Assembly: GCF_964199755.1 (NCBI RefSeq)
Contig: NC_133903.1
Location: 55,744,739 to 55,808,738 of the forward strand
Direction of reading: 5' to 3'
DNA length: 64,000 nt
Origin: Larus michahellis
Taxonomy: Eukaryota > Chordata > Aves > Charadriiformes > Laridae
This document shows, piece after piece, positions 61,413 to 64,000 of this stretch. How positions within the stretch are numbered: the first letter of the stretch is position 1; the number at the start of each line of letters is the position of its first letter. The notes beneath the pieces are model-generated. The model worked only from the letters and a program-made list of their open reading frames with translations, ran no database searches and was not told where the DNA came from. Both the position numbers and the translations under genes were made by a program.

Positions 61413-61550
61413 GATCCCATCCCTGGAGGGGTTCCAGGCCAGGTTGGACGGGGCTTGGAGCAACCTGGGCTGGTGGGAGGTGTCCCTGCCCAGGGCAGGG
61501 GGTGCCACTGGGTGGGCTTTAAGGTCCCTTCCAACCCAAACCATCCTGTG
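61413..61550 (+). mobile_element. CR1 LINE 3' fragment
   Basis: Contains cccatccctggaggggttcc, ggttggacggggcttggagc, ggtgggaggtgtccctgccc and ggtcccttccaacccaaacc. The terminal repeat is lost. Confidence 0.9.
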
Positions 61551-62858
61551 TCTCCTCCGTGGTGTTTTTTCCTGCTGAGGTTGGGGGGAGTTTTGCCATC
61601 GATTAGGAAGGATTTAGCCCCTGGTGAGCACAACTGTGTGTGTCAGCCTGGTGCGGTCTGGATCCTGCCTTTTGGGCTTTGGGTTGGGATGCTCCGTGCT
61701 TTCCCTGGGGAAAATCTGTGTCCCTGCTGCCACCGCCAGCAGAGCACGGCTGGGGTTAGAGCTCCCTATAAAGCACCGCCAACATGCTCTGCTCAACCCA
61801 AAGGGCTCAGGCAAAATCCCCGTGCCAGGCTGAACAGAAGGAGCCGTGCTGCTTTCCCAGGTCAGGAGCCAAACTGCGGCGTACGGAGCCAAAGGGCGCA
61901 GATGGGGAGGTTTGCGGTGCCACCGCCGGGTTCCTGGCAAGTGGTACCAGTGTCCAGGAAAGCACCAGTGCCCGGGGCAGGAGCTGTCTGGAGGAGTTTT
62001 GCGTCCATGGGAGTTCCATGCTTTGCTGTCTGGGTCCCTGCCCTTGTCCTGGGCTCGTCTCCTCTCCAAAACCAGCTGCAAAACGCTGCTCCATCCCTCC
62101 TGTGCACCGGCCTCTCCTGGATGGGATGGGACATGCCATGTCCATAGGCAATTACACCCTTTGGGGTGTATGTTATGGTGCCTTCGCTTGAAAACAAGAA
62201 GAAAACTGGAGATACTGGTGTCCGCTGGTGTCAGCTGCATCCCCTGCCTGAAGCCCAGTAGCTGAGGTCTCATTTCTTGAGGAGAAGCGTGCAGGTGGTG
62301 CCACCAACTGGACCAGCACCAGCCCGGCGTCTCCAGACCTCCCACCCTCTTCCCTGCTCCGTCCTTCCGGCAGCTCCTGCCCGCTTCGCTCTCCGCACCA
62401 CGAAAACTCAGCCCCAGGAGCGGGGGCTTTGTCACGGTCTGAAAAAAAACAGTCACTGGGCAAAGCTGACGAGGAATAGCCTTAAATTTAAGCACTTAGG
62501 GGTAAAATCATGCTTTGGACATTCCTCTCATACGGACCCTTCCAAGAAACGGAACAGGCTGGGAAATGGCCTTTGTCTATAATTAGCAGGGCCCGCTAAC
62601 ATCAAAGCACGTGAATCCTTCCCGTGAGATGGGGCGGATGCAGGTTTTCATTTCTAGACGCTCTGTCTCCCTCCAACCTCGCGTCCGAGTGAATGAGAGC
62701 CCGGCTGGGTGCGCGCACGACTCCGCTTTGCTGTACATTTAACAGTTACACGCCTGATGCTTCTGGTCATAACACGAATCTTTTATTTCTGTGTTATCCC
62801 TTTATAGAAAACATCTTATATTCTCACTTTCTTCTTTTATTTTTCCGCATTCTTTTAG

Positions 62859-62870
62859 AGGAAAAGTCCG
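62859..62870 (+). CDS. SGIP1: SGIP1 12-nt microexon (RKSP)
   Basis: AGGAAAAGTCCG lies between a T-rich tract plus TTTTAG and the strong donor GTAAGA. It is four codons, phase 0 at both ends, encoding Arg-Lys-Ser-Pro. It follows LSPSPV in exon 6 exactly as SGIP1 requires (SPSPV-RKSP-RRSP). Ser-Pro preceded by basic residues is a proline-directed kinase site type. Being symmetric, it can be skipped freely. Confidence 0.92.
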
Positions 62871-63541
62871 GTAAGAAATACCGTTTTTTATCTCTTATAA
62901 TTTTTTTAACACAGTCCTGTGTTTTCTTGTTTGCACGGTCCCTGTTTTGCATGTCTCTAGAGCTGGAATGTAAAATGCAAATAACAAGCCCATTTTGGAA
63001 GGCACGAGGTTTATTATTTTCCTTCTCCCTTGATTTGACTTAGAGCGTTTTAAAATAGAGCTGGGCTGTCTTTTGCCTTGAATGCGCGCAGTCTGGGGGT
63101 GTAGCTTGGGTGAAAGACCTGGTGGTTTTTGGACAAGAAGTGTAAGGGCGCAGCTCCATCTGGGCGCGTTTTAGGTACCTCGTGGCACATCAGAAGGTAC
63201 GAGAAGGCAGAAAAACCCACCGGTGGTCAATGTGTGTCACTGCGTGCGATGGCTTCCCCGGGAGGACTGGGCTTCAGACTCTTCTGAGCCCAAAATGGGG
63301 GAATCCACCCATTCCATGGGGTTTGGGGTCCCTCCGGATGCTGCTCTCCCGGTGCCCGGGGGGACGCACCAGCCTGTGGGTGCAGGGTGCTGTGCTCCTG
63401 CTGGTGGGTGCCGGGGCTGGGGGCGGTGGAGGAGGACCCCCCCAGCACTGGAGGGGTGCGATGGGCGCTGGGGGACTCGGGGCGCTGACCTGTCGCTCTC
63501 TGACCAGGTGTCTCTTCTCTCTTCCTTCTCGCTGACCGCAG
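62871..63541 (+). other. SGIP1: SGIP1 intron 7 (671 bp)
   Basis: Donor GTAAGA; acceptor CCGCAG preceded by a pyrimidine run (tctcttctctcttccttctc). Nothing else recognised. Confidence 0.8.
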
Positions 63542-63553
63542 CGGCGCAGCCCG
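63542..63553 (+). CDS. SGIP1: SGIP1 12-nt microexon (RRSP)
   Basis: CGGCGCAGCCCG between CCGCAG and GTAAGC encodes Arg-Arg-Ser-Pro, phase 0 at both ends. It gives the expected continuation VRKSPRRSP of SGIP1. In length, phase, donor and encoded motif it parallels the preceding microexon, suggesting origin by exon duplication. Confidence 0.92.
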
Positions 63554-64000
63554 GTAAGCACCCGCGCCCGCTGCTGCCGCCCCTCCGCCGCGGGGCTGGG
63601 GGTGCTGGGGGGGTCTGAGCCTGCGCAGGGGAAGAGGAGCGGGGTGACGGTGCCATTAGCTGCCCCGTTGTGTGACCCCAGGTCGTGGTGGGACCTTTCC
63701 CTCCCCCTGGCTGATGCAAAGGGGTCCCTGATGGTGGGCATCCCCCACAGCTCGACCTGCATCCTTGCAATCCCCCTGGGGACCCCGCTGGTTGTCCCCG
63801 CGTACCCCCGCTCCCCTCTCTGCTGGGATTTTGAGCGGGGGGGGAGTTGGCTATTGCTGTGCACGGGCACGTGTGCGTTGTCTGGCAAGAGCAAGGTATT
63901 TCCATTGCTTAAAAGCACATCATTTGGCATAGATTGATTTGCAGCCATCAAACGTGAGGGTTTTGGTTTTACGTGATTTCTAATGGGGTGAGGGTGTCGG
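63554..64000 (+). other. SGIP1: SGIP1 intron 8 (partial)
   Basis: Begins with GTAAGC and runs to the window edge. The next coding segment (the GAIKRN region) is not in the window. Confidence 0.8.

Larger units (their letters stand above)
59026..62858 (+). other. SGIP1: SGIP1 intron 6 (3.8 kb), CR1-rich
   Basis: Donor GTGAGT, acceptor TTTTAG. Carries a nested CR1 pair and two further CR1 pieces. Open frames on both strands (up to 293 codons on - at 61614-62495) overlap each other and lack any recognisable domain. Confidence 0.75.
32536..64000 (+). other. SGIP1: SGIP1 gene, 5' portion (gene span from first identified exon)
   Basis: Eight coding pieces join into one frame of 137 codons that matches the N-terminus of SGIP1: [20 protein letters not shown], then [68 protein letters not shown] and RRSP. 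SGIP1 is an FCHO-related endocytic adaptor. Its N-terminal basic membrane-phospholipid-binding region tubulates or binds membranes, the proline-rich middle binds SH3 proteins such as endophilin-3 and intersectin, and the C-terminal mu-homology domain binds Eps15 and cargo. In brain it also restrains cannabinoid CB1 receptor internalisation. Only the N-terminal region is in the window; the rest continues to the right. Confidence 0.95.

Noticed and set aside
61614..62495. 293-codon frame on - and 250-codon frame on + in SGIP1 intron 6
   Set aside because: They overlap each other, and the + frame starts within a CR1 fragment. No domain or splice support.

Overview
This is vertebrate nuclear DNA, almost certainly from a bird. 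Genes are split into short exons with GT-AG introns, and the dispersed repeats are CR1 LINE 3' ends carrying the ATTCTATG-type terminal repeat. No SINEs of mammalian type were seen, and intergenic sequence is GC-rich and compact. Two neighbouring genes lie on the + strand: the 3' half of PDE4B (cAMP-specific phosphodiesterase 4B) and the 5' part of SGIP1 (SH3-containing GRB2-like protein 3-interacting protein 1). This order and orientation match the human 1p31 region. The species cannot be fixed from the sequence.

Layout. 1-6254 is a PDE4B intron, with no earlier coding exon found. 6255-16498 holds nine PDE4B coding exons of 94, 179, 99, 165, 100, 155, 123, 183 and 366 bp. Joined, they encode 487 residues to the natural stop, equal to residues 78-564 of the 564-residue short form: late UCR2, linker, whole catalytic domain and C-terminus. 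16499 to about 18228 is the 3' UTR, ending at a canonical poly(A) signal. About 18.2-31.8 kb is GC-rich intergenic DNA with CR1 pieces and a dense minisatellite cluster (21.7-24.6 kb). A CpG-rich stretch at about 31.8-32.35 kb, with a perfect CRE, is the best SGIP1 promoter candidate. SGIP1 then runs off the right edge: eight coding pieces of 10, 64, 25, 57, 55, 176, 12 and 12 bp give one frame of 137 codons.

The most striking points are in SGIP1 splicing. One intron (58004-58849) is a textbook U12-type AT-AC intron. It is followed by two successive 12-nt microexons encoding RKSP and RRSP. Standard GT-AG, minimum-exon-length gene finders would miss or break all three. Other notable signals are two near-identical CR1 copies in opposite orientation flanking the SGIP1 start, a CR1 nested in an older CR1, a 68-bp higher-order minisatellite open in several frames, an uninterrupted pentanucleotide tract of about 38 copies in a PDE4B intron, and perfect CREs at both genes.

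PDE4B lowers cAMP; SGIP1 is an endocytic adaptor enriched in brain. They are not known to form one pathway, and their adjacency is conserved synteny. I found no undescribed gene system. Long open frames in the GC-rich and repeat regions are best read as compositional artefacts.
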